In this document: positions 63,298-64,000 of the stretch, in pieces
How the letters are laid out: each line of letters starts with the position of its first letter
Numbering within the stretch: the stretch's first letter is position 1
The notes under the pieces: generated by a model
The model's input: only the letters and a program-made list of their open reading frames with translations
Database searches by the model: none
Told to the model about the DNA's origin: nothing
Source: Hyaloraphidium curvatum
Taxonomy: Eukaryota; Monoblepharomycota; Hyaloraphidiomycetes; Hyaloraphidiales; Hyaloraphidiaceae
Direction of reading: 5' to 3'
Assembly (NCBI GenBank): GCA_025558095.1
Contig: JAIVFI010000010.1
Location: 744,001-808,000, forward strand
DNA: 64,000 bases
Translations under genes and position numbers: made by a program

Positions 63298-64000
63298 ATG
63301 ACCGCCCTCCGCGTCGTGTCCCTTCTACCTTCGGCCACGGAGCTCCTGCTCCTTCTTCCCTCCGCGCGGACCATGCTCGTCGGCCGCAGCCACGAGTGCG
63401 ACTTCCCGGCCTCGATTTCCCACCTTCCCGTCGTCACCGGTCAAAAGACGACGTTCACGACGACCGAGGACGTGGACCGGCAGGTCTCGCAGGCGCTGGG
63501 GGAGGGCAAGTCGCTGTACACCCTCGATGCCGACGCGCTCCGGCGCCTCAAGCCCGACGTGATCCTCACCCAATCGCTGTGCGAGGTGTGCGCAATCGAT
63601 GTAGGCACCGTGCACCGCGTGGCAAAGACGATGGAGCCGCGGCCCGAGGTCGTGACGCTGAACCCGGCGTCGCTGTGGGACGTGCTGGACGATGTCAAGA
63701 CGGTGGGGCGGAGCGTGGGGTTGGAGGAGGAGGCGAAGACCGCAGCGGCAAATCTGAGGGCGAGGATTGACAAGGCGACGGCTTTTGCACAGGACCGGCT
63801 CAAGGAGGCGGGCGGGAAGCGGCGCGACGTGCTCTTTGCGGAATGGCCGGTGCCCCTCTTCCCCGGCGGCCATTGGACGGCGCAGATGATCGAGATGGCA
63901 GGCGGCTCGCACCCAATCAACCCGCCCAAGGGGCCAGGCCTCGCCGCGGGGCCGTCGCGGCGTACGCCGCCCGAGGAGGCCGCGCGCCACGCGCTCGACG
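63298..64000 (+). CDS. BtuF/FhuD-like substrate-binding-fold protein (cut by window edge)
   Basis: The first 234 codons are present; the frame is open at base 64000. RVVSLLPSATELLLLLPSAR and VGRSHECDFPASI match the start of cobalamin-binding BtuF-like proteins (Peripla_BP_2). LDADALRRLKPDVILTQSLC and VLDDVKTVGRSVGLEEEAK give the central helix-strand pattern, and FPGGHWTAQMIEMAGGSHP is typical of the second lobe. In bacteria these bind cobalamin or iron-siderophores outside the cell for an ABC importer. Here there is no signal peptide, so it is probably cytosolic and of uncertain ligand, as in other fungal members. Confidence 0.75.
   Translation, partial: MTALRVVSLLPSATELLLLLPSARTMLVGRSHECDFPASISHLPVVTGQKTTFTTTEDVDRQVSQALGEGKSLYTLDADALRRLKPDVILTQSLCEVCAIDVGTVHRVAKTMEPRPEVVTLNPASLWDVLDDVKTVGRSVGLEEEAKTAAANLRARIDKATAFAQDRLKEAGGKRRDVLFAEWPVPLFPGGHWTAQMIEMAGGSHPINPPKGPGLAAGPSRRTPPEEAARHALD

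Noticed and set aside
1-64000. CRISPR arrays, bacterial operons, Shine-Dalgarno sites, terminators
   Set aside because: Spliceosomal introns and gene content show nuclear eukaryotic DNA; no regularly spaced repeats were seen.

Overview
The window is nuclear DNA of a GC-rich, intron-bearing eukaryote. Genes lie on both strands with short spacers and are cut by small GT-AG introns, mostly 50-65 nt and often starting GTGGGT or GTGAGT. Several families point to a fungus: a delta-9 acyl-CoA desaturase with a C-terminal cytochrome b5 domain (OLE1 layout), an NHA1-type Na+/H+ antiporter with a long serine-rich cytoplasmic tail, an LtrA-family membrane protein, a fungal-style acyltransferase-3 protein and a GPI-anchor-like surface protein. 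I infer an early-diverging (zoosporic) fungus. The species cannot be named from sequence alone. Gene models below were spliced by hand from the reading frames, so exon borders are proposals; those whose exon lengths sum to a whole number of codons are the stronger ones.

Layout. 0-7.2 kb: two incomplete members and a short remnant of an unrecognised multi-membrane-segment family (called family A here), a membrane-anchored methyltransferase, a two-domain glycosyltransferase and an AhpC/TSA-like thiol protein. 7.6-11.5 kb: an uninterrupted 1268-residue reverse transcriptase with a restriction-like endonuclease motif, a non-LTR retroelement. 11.7-19.5 kb: a PB1-ZZ adaptor protein, then four enzymes that look like a small catabolic cluster (TPP-dependent decarboxylase/ligase, MBL-fold hydrolase, FAD aromatic hydroxylase, fumarylacetoacetate-hydrolase-type enzyme). 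19.6-27.3 kb: nuclear-encoded mitochondrial ribosomal protein uS3, a small secreted protein, a family A remnant, a GNAT acetyltransferase, and WW-, WGR- and MYND-domain proteins, plus the 37-residue OST4 subunit of oligosaccharyltransferase.

28-41 kb: the only full-length family A gene, and three members of a second unrecognised family (family B: proline-rich core with a C-terminal coiled coil). These are interspersed with the Na+/H+ antiporter, a GPI-like surface protein, a hexapeptide-repeat acyltransferase and an ABM-type monooxygenase. This is the most unusual part of the window.

41.8-64 kb: acyltransferase-3, a secreted beta-sandwich protein, MICOS subunit Mic10, a DUF4336 protein, a ZZ-finger/glycoside-hydrolase fusion, LtrA, a broken NHL-repeat gene, an unknown helical protein, an SSUH2-like zinc protein, an RBBP9-type serine hydrolase, a triple-R3H protein, a zinc alcohol dehydrogenase, a WD40 protein, the desaturase and, at the right edge, a partial BtuF-like substrate-binding-fold protein. 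No tRNA, rRNA, CRISPR array or origin was seen.
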